64,000 bases of DNA, taken from assembly GCA_000773965.1 (NCBI GenBank), contig JRUP01000019.1:1-64000 (forward strand). Direction: 5' to 3'. How positions within the stretch are numbered: position 1 is the stretch's first letter; each line of letters opens with the position of its first letter. Below, piece after piece: positions 50,141 to 60,521 of this stretch. The DNA comes from Enterobacter cancerogenus (GTDB taxonomy: Bacteria > Pseudomonadota > Gammaproteobacteria > Enterobacterales > Enterobacteriaceae). The notes beneath the pieces were generated by a model. The model made no database searches. It was not told the DNA's origin and saw only the letters and a program-made list of their open reading frames with translations. The position numbers and the translations under genes are program-made.

Positions 50141-51835
50141 ATGACCAACTCGCAGGAGATGTTGCGTCAGCTCGCTGGCATAGTGGGCGACAAACAGGTA
50201 TTGACCCATGCTGATGATAAAGCCTGGTACACCAAAGGATTTCGTGTCGGTCGCGGTGAGGCACTGGCAGTGATATTGCCGCAAAACTTGCTGCAACTTT
50301 GGCAAAGTCTACAGGTCTGCGTGGCACAGGACGCTATTATCCTGATGCAAGCCTCGAATACCGGTGTGACCGGTGGCTCAACGCCGGATGGCAATGATTA
50401 TGACCGCGAAGTGTTGATCATCAGTACCCGCCAGCTCAAGGGCGTGCAGGTGATCGATCAGGCGCGTCAGGTCATCGCCTTCCCCGGCACCACCCTGACC
50501 GAACTAGAGCACACGCTGCAACCGCTGGGACGCGAACCGCACTCGGTGATTGGTTCCAGTTGCATTGGCGCTTCTGTCGTGGGCGGTATCTGCAACAACT
50601 CGGGCGGTTCACTGATTCGCCGCGGCCCCGCCTTCACTGAGAAATCGCTGTTTGCCCGTATTCATGACGACGGTCGCCTGGAGATGGTCAATCATCTGGG
50701 TATTGATTTGGGTGAAACGCCGGAAGCGATGCTGAAGAATCTGGCTGAGCAACAGTACCAAACCGGCGACCAGCCAGATTGGGACGGCAAAATCTGGGCC
50801 GATGATTACGCCGATCGCCTGCGTGATGTCAACGCTGACTCCCCTGCGCGTTTTAATGGTGACCTGCGTTATCTGCACGACAGTTCTGGCAGCGCGGGTA
50901 AAGTGGTGGTGTTTGCCGTGCGATTACCTACATTCGAAGCCAGCGCGGGTAGCGATACCTTCTACATTGGCACAAACGATGAACGCGAGTTGGTGGCACT
51001 GCGTCGTTTTCTCCTCACCGAGATGAGCGAACTGCCGCTGCAGGCAGAATACATTCATCGCAACGCCTTCGACTTAACCGTGCGGTACGCCAAGCATATG
51101 TATCTGGCGATCCGTAAACTCGGCCCGCAGGCTATTCCTAAAATGATGAGCAATAAAGCGAAGTGGGACGTGCGTGTCAGCCATCTGCCTTTCCTGCCGC
51201 GTAATTTTGTTGATCGGGCGCTGCAATGCTTTAACCAGCTCACGCCGAGCTTTATTGCCCCGCGCATCATGGCTTATCGCGATGAATATCAACATCATCT
51301 GATGATTAAAGTCGATGCCCAGCAGACCCCTGAATTGCAGACGTTATTGCAGCAGTTCTTTGCCGGGCACAGCGGCGGCTTTTTCCATTGTGATCCCCGG
51401 GAAGGCGCAGATGCCTTCCTGGTGCGCTTTGGCGTAGGCGGTTGCACCATCTCTTATTGTGATGCGCTGGGTTATAACCCGAACGAAAGGCTGGTGGCCT
51501 TCGACGTGGCGTTGCGCCGCAATGACGATGCCTGGCGTTTAATCTTACCGGATCACTTAGCAGCGCAGGTGCAGGTTGATTCATGCTGCGGACACTTTTT
51601 CTGTTATGTGAATCATCAGGATTATGTGTTGAAGGAAGGGGTCGATGCGAAGGCGTTTAAGGAGGCGGTGAAAGTCTATCTGGCTGAGCGTGGTGCAAAG
51701 TATCCGGCTGAGCATAATGTGGGGCATCTGTATCAGGCATCGTGCGAGCATGTGGATCACTGGAAGCAGTTGGATCCAACCAATAGCTGCAACCCTGGCG
51801 TAGGCAAGACCAGCAAGAAGAAGTATTGGGGTTAA
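50141..51835 (+). CDS. dld: Quinone-dependent D-lactate dehydrogenase
   Basis: A 564-residue membrane-associated FAD enzyme that oxidises D-lactate to pyruvate and reduces quinone. Segments MLRQLAGIVGDKQVLTHADDKAWYTKGFRVGRGEALAVILP, MQASNTGVTGGSTPDGNDYD (FAD pyrophosphate loop), IGSSCIGASVVGGICNNSGGSLIRRGPAFTEKSLFA and the C-terminal EHNVGHLYQA are the E. coli Dld pattern (571 residues). It is monocistronic and followed by a hairpin. Confidence 0.93.
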   Translation: MTNSQEMLRQLAGIVGDKQVLTHADDKAWYTKGFRVGRGEALAVILPQNLLQLWQSLQVCVAQDAIILMQASNTGVTGGSTPDGNDYDREVLIISTRQLKGVQVIDQARQVIAFPGTTLTELEHTLQPLGREPHSVIGSSCIGASVVGGICNNSGGSLIRRGPAFTEKSLFARIHDDGRLEMVNHLGIDLGETPEAMLKNLAEQQYQTGDQPDWDGKIWADDYADRLRDVNADSPARFNGDLRYLHDSSGSAGKVVVFAVRLPTFEASAGSDTFYIGTNDERELVALRRFLLTEMSELPLQAEYIHRNAFDLTVRYAKHMYLAIRKLGPQAIPKMMSNKAKWDVRVSHLPFLPRNFVDRALQCFNQLTPSFIAPRIMAYRDEYQHHLMIKVDAQQTPELQTLLQQFFAGHSGGFFHCDPREGADAFLVRFGVGGCTISYCDALGYNPNERLVAFDVALRRNDDAWRLILPDHLAAQVQVDSCCGHFFCYVNHQDYVLKEGVDAKAFKEAVKVYLAERGAKYPAEHNVGHLYQASCEHVDHWKQLDPTNSCNPGVGKTSKKKYWG

Positions 51836-51877
51836 GGTTACATGGTAAAAAGACTTTAGCTGTAGCGGCTTGAGTTA

Positions 51878-51916
51878 TCACGCATCCTGCTGCTGTTTGG
51901 TGGACAGGATGCGTGA
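51878..51916. terminator. Bidirectional hairpin between dld and yceI
   Basis: TCACGCATCCTG (51878-51889) and CAGGATGCGTGA (51905-51916) are perfect 12-base arms around a 15-base loop between two convergent genes. Confidence 0.65.
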
Positions 51917-51943
51917 ATTTGCGACGTTAATATGCAGTGCGAA

Positions 51944-52528
51944 TTACTTCGCGTACGCTTCGGTAGACAAGGTCAGCGTCACATCATCGCTTACCGCTGG
52001 CACATATTTATCAAGTTTGAAATCCGAACGTTTGATCACGCCTGTAGCATCAAAACCAATCGCCTGCTTCTTCACCATCGGGTGCATGCCCTGTTGATTC
52101 AACGTCGCGTGCAGCGTCACCGGCTTAGTGATGCCTTTCAACGTCAGATTACCTTCCACATCAAACTTATTGTCACCCTTCGCCACCACTTTGGTGCTGT
52201 GGAACACAGCTGAAGGATATTTAGCCGTATTGAAATATTCCGTACCGAGGAACTCTTTGGTCAGCGCGGGCACATGCGTATCAATCTGTGAAACCGGCAA
52301 CGTAACGTCGACGCGCGACTGCTCTGGATGATCCTTATCAAACACCAACGTACCTTTGCTGTTGGGGATGTCAGCTGTTGGATGGGAAAAACCGAAGTGC
52401 GTCCAGGTCACAATAACCGAGGTATGCGCGGGGTCGAGGTCATAATGCATCGCCGCAGCCTGAGAAACAGGTGCATACAAAGCAGCGGCTGCCAACATTG
52501 GCAGGACTAAACGGGTAACGTTTTTCAC
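51944..52528 (-). CDS. YceI-family periplasmic lipid-binding protein
   Basis: A 194-residue exported protein with signal peptide MKNVTRLVLPMLAAAALYAPVSQA. The mature beta-barrel shows the YceI pattern: YDLDPAHTSVIVTWTHFGFSHPTA, FDKDHPEQSRVDVTLPVSQIDTHV and FDVEGNLTLKGITKPVTLHATLN. Relatives bind isoprenoids or polyprenyl lipids. E. coli YceI (191 residues) is induced by osmotic and base stress. It stands alone between dld and pqqF. Confidence 0.85.
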   Translation of the reverse strand: MKNVTRLVLPMLAAAALYAPVSQAAAMHYDLDPAHTSVIVTWTHFGFSHPTADIPNSKGTLVFDKDHPEQSRVDVTLPVSQIDTHVPALTKEFLGTEYFNTAKYPSAVFHSTKVVAKGDNKFDVEGNLTLKGITKPVTLHATLNQQGMHPMVKKQAIGFDATGVIKRSDFKLDKYVPAVSDDVTLTLSTEAYAK

Positions 52529-52664
52529 TCAGAGTTCCTTTTAGATCGGGATAATCTATTGAGTGTCTCGGAATCCCGGGCTGAGGAATAGTGAAGAGAT
52601 TTGCCCGTGACCTTCAAATATATTCAAAAATATCAGTGGGTAATGGTTTAGTGTGGTGAAGGTT

Positions 52665-54989
52665 TCATAACTTTTCAGTCGCAACAAGTATTCGCCAGCG
52701 GCGCCGTTCGCGCATTAATCGGGTATGAAGCTGCTGGATAAGAGGTAACGTTAGGGATGCAATCGCATCACGCGTGAGGGTCGGCAATCCCTGCTGTTGT
52801 CGTAACCCCTGCAGTGCGGCTTCCGCGTTATCGCTGGCATCGCACTGTTCGCGCAGTGTGGCTTGCCAGGCCGCTAAGGTTTGCGGCGTAATGGCATCTA
52901 GCTCTGCCACGATTTCGCGTAAAAAGCGTTTGCAGTGTCCAAGCAGCGTTTGCCATGGAATCTGTGGCGACTGAAGTGCCAGCATTAGCCCATCGACATC
53001 CGCCACGCGCTGGTAGCGTGCCGACACCACATAGCCAATTTGCTGATCGACCCGTAATCGCTGGAAAAAGCGCAGTTCCAGCAACAACGACAGCGCGCGC
53101 AATGCGGCTAATTGCCTGTCATCAGCTAGCGGCAGCGGAATAAACAGCAGCAGCGCCTGATCGCCTCCGTTACAAGGGACCGGCTTAATGCCCCGCTGCA
53201 AGCGCGGCGGCTGTGCACCGCTTACTAAATCGGGCGTGAAGTCGCTGAGCAGATGCGATACTCGCTGATGCAATGACGTGTGCTTGCCGCACCATGCTGC
53301 CAGCCATCGAGTGTCACCGGCCGGGGCAATCAATTGAGCGGGCAAGGCGGCAAGAAGCTGCCGAATCACAATCGTTTGGGCATGCGGCAGCGGTTTTGGC
53401 TGGGGCGTCAGGTTCAGTGCCTCAAGGGCATGATGCACGGCCAGCAGAGCCTGTGAGTCACATGCAGGAAGATTCAGCACCAACTGCCAGATACCCTGCT
53501 TCTGCTGCCAACTGCCACTTCCTCCAGCATGCCGCAACGCCGCCAGCACTGGACGCAGCCGGGTTTGCCGTGCCTGCGCTTCGGCATCACTCATCGTGTG
53601 ATAAAAAGCGGGTCGCACCATCAAGGTTTCAACCTGTTGCCGGGGCGCAAAACGCGGCAGCGGTATCGCTATCGGTGATAACAGTGGCAACACGGCCGGT
53701 TGCGCAGTGGGATAGAAAAAGAATGCCGGCGTTGAGAATGTACTCGGACTTTGCGACAGCCCTTTTTTGCACAAGAGCGTGAAACCTTGCGTCTGGACGA
53801 ATTCTGGCGAATCCAGTTGCTGCTGTGTGAGCAAGCGTGAGCAAGGCACCTGCGCCAATGCGGCGATAAAAACACTGAACCCCTGCGGCACATAATCGGC
53901 AGGCGCAAAGCCCAGCGCCCGGCCACGCAACTGCTCCAGTGGCGATAAGCAGGCAAAATCGTGCCGCGCCAGCTGCGCATAATGCTGCTGTTGCTCCGAA
54001 GAGCAGAGTTTGATGGCGTCTAAATGCTGCCAGAAGCAGTGTTCAATGTGATGAGCGTGCTCCGCACTGATTTTAGGCCCGCTGAAGCGCAGTGCTAGCC
54101 AACCGTGCTGCGCATCCTGCCACAGCCATTGTCCCTGCAGCGTATCGCATAATTCAGCTTCTCTGAGCGCGCTCAGCAGGCTGCCTGGCGCCTCATCTTG
54201 CCAGAACACACTGAGAAAAGTGACATTGTCACGTAAAGTCCGTTCATCACCGGATAACATCAACGTCAGCCAGAAGCTTTCATCACCTGCCAGCTGCAAC
54301 ATCACGTCGCCAGGAGGCTGTGTGAGTGTGAGATTTGAAGGTAAGATTTTTGCCGAGCTGATCGAAGAAAAATGCAGCGCCAGCTCCGCCAGCTCATCTA
54401 ACGATTGCGGTCCCTGCAACCACAACTCCATGGCATTCGCGTGATAAAAGCGCTGATGGAAGTCGCGCAACGCAATCTGCAATGAAGTGACATTGTCACC
54501 AAAAACCTGCTGATTGCCGACGCGAAAACGTTGAAATGCCCCGCCCAACATATCCACCAGCGCCGTTTCACAAAGCGTGTCGGCATGCTGTTGCAGAAGT
54601 TGACATTCCGCATCAATCACCGCCACTTCCTGCTCAATAGCCTGCTGACTCAACAGTGGTGCGGCGATCATATCGCTCAACCGCTGCACACCCTCAGACA
54701 GGTTCGCCGCGGGAAGCTGGAAAAAAAAGGCGCTGTGGCTGAGTTGCGTGGTGGCGTTGACCTGCCCGCCGCGCTGTTGCACCCACGGCATCAGGCGCTC
54801 AACGTCTTTAAAACGCTCGCTGCCGCAGAACAACAGGTGCTCCAGCAAGTGCGCCAGCCCCGGCCAGCGGTCGGGGTCATCCAGACTGCCAGCCTGCACG
54901 CGAATCAGGGCTGCAGCGTCGCGCGCATCGGCCTGATGATGCAGGTGGCAACGCAGGCCATTGGCTAACACCAGCTGGCGCGAGGTCAT
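52665..54989 (-). CDS. pqqF: PQQ biosynthesis peptidase PqqF (M16 family)
   Basis: A 774-residue insulinase-type metallopeptidase. The inverted zinc motif HLLEHLLF (HxxEH) is near residue 50 and a downstream Glu lies in QEVAVIDAEC. It processes the PqqA peptide after cross-linking by PqqE/D, releasing the Glu-Tyr core. Length is close to Klebsiella PqqF (761). Its start overlaps the pqqE stop by one base (TGATG). Many bacteria lack pqqF next to pqqABCDE; its presence is typical of Klebsiella and Pantoea. Confidence 0.9.
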   Translation of the reverse strand: MTSRQLVLANGLRCHLHHQADARDAAALIRVQAGSLDDPDRWPGLAHLLEHLLFCGSERFKDVERLMPWVQQRGGQVNATTQLSHSAFFFQLPAANLSEGVQRLSDMIAAPLLSQQAIEQEVAVIDAECQLLQQHADTLCETALVDMLGGAFQRFRVGNQQVFGDNVTSLQIALRDFHQRFYHANAMELWLQGPQSLDELAELALHFSSISSAKILPSNLTLTQPPGDVMLQLAGDESFWLTLMLSGDERTLRDNVTFLSVFWQDEAPGSLLSALREAELCDTLQGQWLWQDAQHGWLALRFSGPKISAEHAHHIEHCFWQHLDAIKLCSSEQQQHYAQLARHDFACLSPLEQLRGRALGFAPADYVPQGFSVFIAALAQVPCSRLLTQQQLDSPEFVQTQGFTLLCKKGLSQSPSTFSTPAFFFYPTAQPAVLPLLSPIAIPLPRFAPRQQVETLMVRPAFYHTMSDAEAQARQTRLRPVLAALRHAGGSGSWQQKQGIWQLVLNLPACDSQALLAVHHALEALNLTPQPKPLPHAQTIVIRQLLAALPAQLIAPAGDTRWLAAWCGKHTSLHQRVSHLLSDFTPDLVSGAQPPRLQRGIKPVPCNGGDQALLLFIPLPLADDRQLAALRALSLLLELRFFQRLRVDQQIGYVVSARYQRVADVDGLMLALQSPQIPWQTLLGHCKRFLREIVAELDAITPQTLAAWQATLREQCDASDNAEAALQGLRQQQGLPTLTRDAIASLTLPLIQQLHTRLMRERRRWRILVATEKL

Positions 54990-56128
54990 CAGGTGACTCG
55001 CTGCTTGAAGATCAGTTCAGAGTTGGAGCGATTGCGGAACTGAAGCTGGGCGATTTTGATATCGCTACAGGTGGCTTCGCGGCGCGCTTCCAGGATCTTG
55101 CCGTGATGGGGTGACTTACTGCATACCGGATCGGTGTTATCCGCATTCCCGGTCAGCATGTAGGCCTGGCAACGGCAACCACCGAAGTCTTTCTCTTTCT
55201 CATCACAGGAGCGGCACGGCTCCGGCATCCAGTCATAGCCGCGATAACGGTTAAAACCAAACGAGTTATACCAGATGTCTTCCAGACTGTGCTCAAGCAC
55301 TGATGGGAACTCAACCGGTAACTGGCGTGCGCTGTGGCAAGGTAACGCCGTACCTTCCGGTGTCACACTGAGGAAAATTGAACCCCAACCGCCCATACAA
55401 GGCTTTGGTCGCTCTTCGTAATAATCCGGCGTGACGAACAGCAGATTCGTGAGGTTACCGGTTTCGCTCATACGCTCACGGTACTCCGCCACCACCGCTT
55501 CGGCATGGGCAATCTGTTCCCGTGTCGGTAATAAGCCCTGGCGGTTAAGATGCGCCCAACCATAGAACTGGCAGGTCGCCAGTTCCACGTCGTCCGCTTC
55601 CAGCTCAATGCACAGGTCGATGATCTTATCGATCTGGTCGATATTATGTCGATGCAGCACGAAGTTCAGCACCATCGGATAGCCGTGCGCTTTAACCGCT
55701 TTTGCCATCTCCAGTTTTTGCTGGAAGGCTTTTTTCGAACCGGCCAGCGCAGCGTTAAGAGTTTCATCGCTCGCCTGGAAGCTGATCTGGATATGATCCA
55801 GTCCGGCATCGGCGAAGGCGTCGAGTTTTTTCGCCGTCAGACCGATACCGGAAGTAATCAGGTTGGTGTAGAAACCGAGATCGCGTGCCGCCTTGATCAA
55901 CTCGGGCAGATCTTTACGCGTCAGCGGTTCGCCGCCCGAAAAGCCCATCTGCACACTGCCCATGGCGCGCGCCTGACGGAACACCTCGATCCACTGTTCG
56001 GTGGTCAGCTCTTTCTCCTGCTGCGAAAAGTCGAGCGGATTCGAGCAGTATGGGCACTGTAGCGGACAGCGGTAAGTCAGCTCAGCCAGCAGCCACAGCG
56101 GCGGCGTGGCGGTTTTATTCGGGTTCAC
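54989..56128 (-). CDS. pqqE: PqqA peptide cyclase, radical SAM enzyme
   Basis: A 379-residue radical SAM/SPASM enzyme that makes the C-C bond between Glu and Tyr of PqqA. The [4Fe-4S] motif CPLQCPYC (CxxxCxxC) lies near residue 24, with [11 protein letters not shown] after it, and the SPASM cysteines cluster in [20 protein letters not shown] start it at GTG 56128, giving [21 protein letters not shown], which matches other PqqE proteins; the upstream ATG at 56152 lacks a ribosome site. It overlaps pqqD by 14 bases. Confidence 0.93.
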   Translation of the reverse strand: MNPNKTATPPLWLLAELTYRCPLQCPYCSNPLDFSQQEKELTTEQWIEVFRQARAMGSVQMGFSGGEPLTRKDLPELIKAARDLGFYTNLITSGIGLTAKKLDAFADAGLDHIQISFQASDETLNAALAGSKKAFQQKLEMAKAVKAHGYPMVLNFVLHRHNIDQIDKIIDLCIELEADDVELATCQFYGWAHLNRQGLLPTREQIAHAEAVVAEYRERMSETGNLTNLLFVTPDYYEERPKPCMGGWGSIFLSVTPEGTALPCHSARQLPVEFPSVLEHSLEDIWYNSFGFNRYRGYDWMPEPCRSCDEKEKDFGGCRCQAYMLTGNADNTDPVCSKSPHHGKILEARREATCSDIKIAQLQFRNRSNSELIFKQRVT

Positions 56129-56393
56129 GACACTGGATCCATTTCTGTTCAATAGCGGATTGCAGGAATTCTTTCACGTCATCACCCACACCACCCGCTT
56201 CCGGAAAACGGCTATCCAGGATGGCGATAATTGCCGCCACATCCTGCTTACCCGTAACCAGTTCGAGAATGGCGGTGGCGGTTTCATTCAGTTTCGCCAT
56301 GCCTTCAGGATACAGCACCACATGGCTGTCCTGAGCCGCTTCCCACTGCATACGATAGCCACGACGGAAGGCCGGAATCAGATTATCTTTCAT
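56115..56393 (-). CDS. pqqD: PqqA-binding chaperone PqqD
   Basis: A 92-residue RiPP recognition element that presents PqqA to Pqq[38 protein letters not shown] and [16 protein letters not shown] match the family closely, and length equals Klebsiella PqqD. Start ATG 56393 is preferred to a TTG one codon upstream. It lies four bases after pqqC and overlaps pqqE. Confidence 0.93.
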   Translation of the reverse strand: MKDNLIPAFRRGYRMQWEAAQDSHVVLYPEGMAKLNETATAILELVTGKQDVAAIIAILDSRFPEAGGVGDDVKEFLQSAIEQKWIQCREPE

Positions 56394-56397
56394 CAAG

Positions 56398-57153
56398 TTA
56401 TACCAGTCTTGTGCTGTGCCAGGACACCTGATCGGTGACCGTGTGATAAGGCGGGCGTTGCAAAGAATACGCCATGGTCATGGCATCCAGCAGCGTCCAG
56501 AGAATATCGAGTTTGAACTGCAGAATTTCCAGCATCCGGTTCTGCTGCTCAGCGGTGGTGAACACTTCCAGCGCCAGCGCCAGCCCGTGTTCCACATCGC
56601 GATTTGCCTGGCTAAGACGGCTGCGGAAGTAGAAGTAACCCTCTTCTTTGATCCACGGATAGTGCTGCGGCCAGCTGTCGAGGCGCGACTGGTGGATTTG
56701 CGGTGCAAACAGCTCAGTTAATGAGCTACAGGCCGCTTCCTGCCAGTTGGCGCGACGGGCGAAGTTGACGTAGGCATCCACGGCAAAACGCACGCCCGGC
56801 AGCACCAGTTTTTCGGACAGCAGGACTTCACGATCCAATCCCACCGCTTCACCGAGTTGCAGCCAGGCTTCAATACCGCCTTCCTGACCGTTGCTGCCGT
56901 CATGATCGAGAATGCGCTGCACCCACTTACGGCGGGTTGCGGGATCCGGACAGTTCGCCATAATCGCCGCGTCTTTCAGGGGAATATTGGTCTGGTAATA
57001 GAAGCGGTTCGCGACCCAGCCCTGGATTTGTTCGCGAGTCGCTTCGCCGTTATGCATCGCGATATGGTACGGATGATGAATATGGTAAAACGCGCCTTTG
57101 GCACGCAGCGCCTGCTCGAATTCTTGCGGCGATAAGGCTTCGGTAATGGTCAC
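56398..57153 (-). CDS. pqqC: Pyrroloquinoline-quinone synthase PqqC
   Basis: A 251-residue cofactor-less oxidase that performs the final ring closure and eight-electron oxidation to PQQ. Conserved stretches include [66 protein letters not shown] and [21 protein letters not shown], with the active-site His and Tyr residues. Same length as Klebsiella PqqC. It overlaps pqqB by four bases. Confidence 0.95.
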   Translation of the reverse strand: MTITEALSPQEFEQALRAKGAFYHIHHPYHIAMHNGEATREQIQGWVANRFYYQTNIPLKDAAIMANCPDPATRRKWVQRILDHDGSNGQEGGIEAWLQLGEAVGLDREVLLSEKLVLPGVRFAVDAYVNFARRANWQEAACSSLTELFAPQIHQSRLDSWPQHYPWIKEEGYFYFRSRLSQANRDVEHGLALALEVFTTAEQQNRMLEILQFKLDILWTLLDAMTMAYSLQRPPYHTVTDQVSWHSTRLV

Positions 57154-58076
57154 GATGCGCTCTCCTGCAGATGAATCGCCATCCCGTCCCAGCTCACTTC
57201 AATGCCCTGCTGCGTCAGATACTGACGCTGCGGCGACTGCTCGTTGAGGATCGGATTGGTGTTATTAATATGAATTAAGATTTTGCGTTTTGCCGGCAAT
57301 GCAGCCAGCAGCGCCATCAGGCCATGCTCTTCCGCGAGGGCCAGATGCCCCATCGCTTTGCCGGTGTTTTTACCGACGCCAGTGGCGAGCAACTCATCGT
57401 CTTGCCAGACGGTGCCGTCAATTAACAGGCAATCGGCTTTCTCCAGCCACGGCATGATCACCGCATCGGGTTCGCCCAGACCTGGCGCATACAGCAGTGT
57501 CTGGCCATTGGCGGTATTTTCAATAAACAATGCGACGTTATGACCCGGCAACGGACGGTCGCGATATGGCGAATACGGTGGCGCGTTACTGAGAATCGGG
57601 ATCGCGGTGAACTGCAGGTTGCGGCAGACATCGACGCGGAACGGTTCGAGTGGCGAAAGACCATGATGCTGCAGCCCGCCATTCCAGTGTTGCAACATGG
57701 TGAAAATCGGGAAACCGCTGGTGAGATCGGCATGCACCTCGGGCGTACACCACACCTGATGCGGGCAGCCTTCGCGCAGACTGAGCAAACCGGTGGTGTG
57801 ATCGATCTGACTGTCGGTGAGAATGATGCTGCCAATCGCCGTGCCGCGCAGCACCCCTTTTTTATTCAGTTCGGGTGTGTGGGCGATCTGCTGGCTGATA
57901 TCTGGCGATGCGTTACACAGCACCCAATCTTCGCCGTTGTCACTGACAATGATCGAGGATTGCGTCCGCGCCTGAGCCTGAATCGTACCGTTGCGCAGGC
58001 CGCTGCAATTGGCGCAGTTACAGTTCCACTGCGGAAAGCCGCCGCCTGCCGCTGAACCGAGCACTTTAATAAACAT
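57150..58076 (-). CDS. pqqB: PqqB, metallo-hydrolase-fold oxygenase of PQQ synthesis
   Basis: A 308-residue beta-lactamase-fold protein. It starts [24 protein letters not shown], contains the metal site [19 protein letters not shown] and later [11 protein letters not shown] and [16 protein letters not shown]. It hydroxylates the Glu-Tyr intermediate. I chose ATG 58076 rather than a GTG at 58112 because all family members begin [13 protein letters not shown]. The ribosome site is poor, and a terminator-like hairpin precedes it. Confidence 0.93.
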   Translation of the reverse strand: MFIKVLGSAAGGGFPQWNCNCANCSGLRNGTIQAQARTQSSIIVSDNGEDWVLCNASPDISQQIAHTPELNKKGVLRGTAIGSIILTDSQIDHTTGLLSLREGCPHQVWCTPEVHADLTSGFPIFTMLQHWNGGLQHHGLSPLEPFRVDVCRNLQFTAIPILSNAPPYSPYRDRPLPGHNVALFIENTANGQTLLYAPGLGEPDAVIMPWLEKADCLLIDGTVWQDDELLATGVGKNTGKAMGHLALAEEHGLMALLAALPAKRKILIHINNTNPILNEQSPQRQYLTQQGIEVSWDGMAIHLQESAS

Positions 58077-58094
58077 GAGAGATAACCAGAATGA

Positions 58095-58124
58095 AAAATA
58101 AAATGCCCGCACGAATGGCGGGCA
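58095..58124 (-). terminator. Attenuator-like hairpin between pqqA and pqqB
   Basis: On the minus strand TGCCCGC (58118-58124) pairs with GCGGGCA (58104-58110) around a 7-base loop and is followed by TTTTATTTTTC. It lies eight bases after the pqqA stop, so most transcripts would end here and leave pqqA in excess over the enzymes, as expected for a consumed precursor peptide. Confidence 0.65.
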
Positions 58125-58131
58125 GAAAGTC

Positions 58132-58203
58132 TTAGCGGTTGGAGATGTACAGAGTCACTTCCAGGCCCAGACGCAGGTCAACAAATTCAGGTTTTTTCCA
58201 CAT
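58132..58203 (-). CDS. pqqA: PQQ precursor peptide
   Basis: A 23-residue peptide, [20 protein letters not shown] and three more residues. It holds the conserved Glu15 and Tyr19 in EVTLY that become the PQQ skeleton. GAGGAAG precedes the ATG. It heads pqqABCDEF and is too short for ordinary gene finders. Confidence 0.95.
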   Translation of the reverse strand: MWKKPEFVDLRLGLEVTLYISNR

Positions 58204-58353
58204 AACTTTCTTCCTCAAAACAAATAACGCAGAGCAGGCTCTGCTGGAAATGCCTGCACCAGTAAACGAATTTTCTGGCAGCAAGGCACGACGCGGGCTG
58301 ATGTTGCGCCAATGTAGCGGGCAGATCAACCCTGATTCGGTAAGGGAATTGTG

Positions 58354-59379
58354 CTAATCCTGCCAAATCTGTTGCAGGACGCGCAGCCAGTTCCCCCAGG
58401 CAAACTGCTCAATCATGACTTGATCATAGCCGAGCGACGTGAGCAGCGCATAGAGATGCGGTAGCCCTGATACATCTTTCAACGCATCGGGCACGCTAAT
58501 GCCGTCGAAATCCGAACCAAATGCTACGTTTTCTGGCCCCATTATTTCAACTAAATGATCCAGATGTTTAACAATTTCGATCAATGGCGTATCACTATCG
58601 CGCTTGCCATCCGGTCGTAAGAAAGCGTTACCAAAATTAATACCCACCACTCCACCACTATCGCGAATGGCACGCAGTTGATCGTCAGTAAGGTTACGCG
58701 GCTGGGCGCAAAGCGCGTGCACGTTAGAGTGGCTGGCCACCAGCGGTGCCGTTGAGAGCCGTGCGGTGTCCCAAAACGCTTTCTCATTCATGTGCGACAC
58801 GTCAATCATCATGTGATGGTGATTGGCAGCAAGGATTAACTGCTCACCGGCGGTGGTCAGGCCCGGTCCGGTGTCTGGCGAATGCGGGAAAGCACCGTTT
58901 ACTCCCTCACCAAATCGGTTAGGTAAGTTCCAGAAAGGCCCGATGCTGCGCACGCCTGCCTGATAAAAGGCATGCAGATCTTCACCATCGGCATCGAATC
59001 CATCCGCCCCTTCAATATGCGCGACCATCGCCAGCACGCCATCGTGGCGACAGCTGGCAATATCCGCCGCCGTCAGGCATAAGCGGGCGCGCCCGCCGGA
59101 CTGCGCTGCCAGCGTCTTGAGGATGTCGAGTTGCTGCCAGAGAATATTGAGCGGCTGCCACTGCTCGTTTGCACGTTGTGGTGCCACTTCGTTGATGTAA
59201 CGCTGCGGCGGGACAAACAGCGCAAAGAGCCCACCGGCAAAACCACCCTGCTGCATACGTGTAAAATCCAGATGCCCTTTCTCAATGCCGGAATAAAAGG
59301 CGTCAGCGGGATCGTCACGATGATGCAGCCACAGGTTAAGCAGCAGGTCGTTATGACCATCGAAGGTTTTAAATAACAT
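58354..59379 (-). CDS. Membrane dipeptidase family (peptidase M19) protein
   Basis: A 341-residue zinc dipeptidase-fold protein. FDGHNDLLLNLWLHHRDDP holds the His-x-Asp metal motif at the N-terminus, VAHIEGADG the bridging Glu, and IDVSHMNEKAFWDTARLSTAPLVASHSNVHAL the remaining His ligands. It lies directly upstream of pqqA in the same direction with a 150-base gap. M19 peptidases occur beside pqq genes in other genera too, so a role in PqqA peptide turnover is possible but unproven. There is no signal peptide. Confidence 0.85.
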   Translation of the reverse strand: MLFKTFDGHNDLLLNLWLHHRDDPADAFYSGIEKGHLDFTRMQQGGFAGGLFALFVPPQRYINEVAPQRANEQWQPLNILWQQLDILKTLAAQSGGRARLCLTAADIASCRHDGVLAMVAHIEGADGFDADGEDLHAFYQAGVRSIGPFWNLPNRFGEGVNGAFPHSPDTGPGLTTAGEQLILAANHHHMMIDVSHMNEKAFWDTARLSTAPLVASHSNVHALCAQPRNLTDDQLRAIRDSGGVVGINFGNAFLRPDGKRDSDTPLIEIVKHLDHLVEIMGPENVAFGSDFDGISVPDALKDVSGLPHLYALLTSLGYDQVMIEQFAWGNWLRVLQQIWQD

Positions 59380-59458
59380 AGGGGATCACACAGCGAGACA
59401 ACATAGGCGCTATGCTACTCGCGCCCGGTTGATTCGCCAAACAATGGGGCACAAAGCG

Positions 59459-60391
59459 TTAGTTCTGTGCAACCTTTAAGCCATGATAAAAGGTGGGTTT
59501 GACGTCGAGATGCTGCTTAATCAGGCCATATTTTTGATAAAAATCGGCGGTGTCCTGCTGTTGTGCGATGGTGGCGTCATCAATGGCTTGCCAATGGGAC
59601 TGGCGCCGGGCAAAGGACTTCGCTGCCGCTTCTTTGGGGAAACCGATGATTTTCGCCAGCGTGGTGGAGTATTCATCAACGTGGCTATTGGCCCAGCGAT
59701 CTGCTGCCGCCAGACGATTAACGTAATCCTGCAGCGCCGCGCGTTTGGCCTCATCGTTGAGGGCCGCATCGGTGGCTGCGAGGAAACTGTTGCCGCTGGA
59801 GAGGCCAACGCCATTGATCAACACACGTCCAGTATGGGTGACTTCCGCTAGCGCGGTATAAGGATCCCAGGTAGACCAGGCATCCACTGAACCGTTGGCT
59901 AATGCGATGCGCGCATCGGCGGGCGTCAGGAAACGAAAGTTGACGTCTTTATCGGTTAAACCGGCCTTTTCCAGTGCTTTTAACGCTTCAAAATGACCAA
60001 TTGAGCCGCGCCCGGTGGCAATATTTTTGCCTTTCAGATCGGCCACGGTTTTGATCGCTGAATCCGGGCTCACCAACACCGCTAAACCTGCGGGTACGGA
60101 TTTGCTCACTGCCACCGCTTTCACCTGCGAACCCGCCGCCAGCGAGAACAGCAGCGGCGCGTCACCGATAATCCCCGCATCGACGGCGCCCGCATTCAGT
60201 GCCTCCGCCAGCGGTGCCGCTGCCGGGAACTCCGCCCATTCGATTTTATAATTGAGATTATTGAGCTGCTGCGCCGCTTCCATCTCGGCATGCATATTGC
60301 CCTTCTGGTCGGCAATGCGCAGTGTGACGGTTTCCGCCGCAGCGGTTCCACTGGCAAGCATCACTAACAGGGCTAAAGCTTTTCTTTTCAT
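59459..60391 (-). CDS. Aliphatic sulfonate-type ABC transporter substrate-binding protein (SsuA-like), orphan
   Basis: A 310-residue periplasmic protein with signal peptide MKRKALALLVMLASGTAAA. It carries the same landmarks as the protein at 483-1412: RIADQKGN, IEWAEFPAAAPLAEALNAGAVDAG and STWDPYTALAEV. ATG 60391 opens the signal peptide; an upstream in-frame start would precede it by 43 non-signal residues. No permease or ATPase is adjacent. Confidence 0.82.
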   Translation of the reverse strand: MKRKALALLVMLASGTAAAETVTLRIADQKGNMHAEMEAAQQLNNLNYKIEWAEFPAAAPLAEALNAGAVDAGIIGDAPLLFSLAAGSQVKAVAVSKSVPAGLAVLVSPDSAIKTVADLKGKNIATGRGSIGHFEALKALEKAGLTDKDVNFRFLTPADARIALANGSVDAWSTWDPYTALAEVTHTGRVLINGVGLSSGNSFLAATDAALNDEAKRAALQDYVNRLAAADRWANSHVDEYSTTLAKIIGFPKEAAAKSFARRQSHWQAIDDATIAQQQDTADFYQKYGLIKQHLDVKPTFYHGLKVAQN

Positions 60392-60521
60392 TCTGTTTTC
60401 TCTTATAGCGCAAAACCCCAGACTACCCTGTTGTGCTAAAAGCCCAGATGCCGATTTCGTCTGAGGAAAATCATCCTGCGCATAAGCAGCACAACGCTTT
60501 TGGCCGTCGATTCTCATCATC

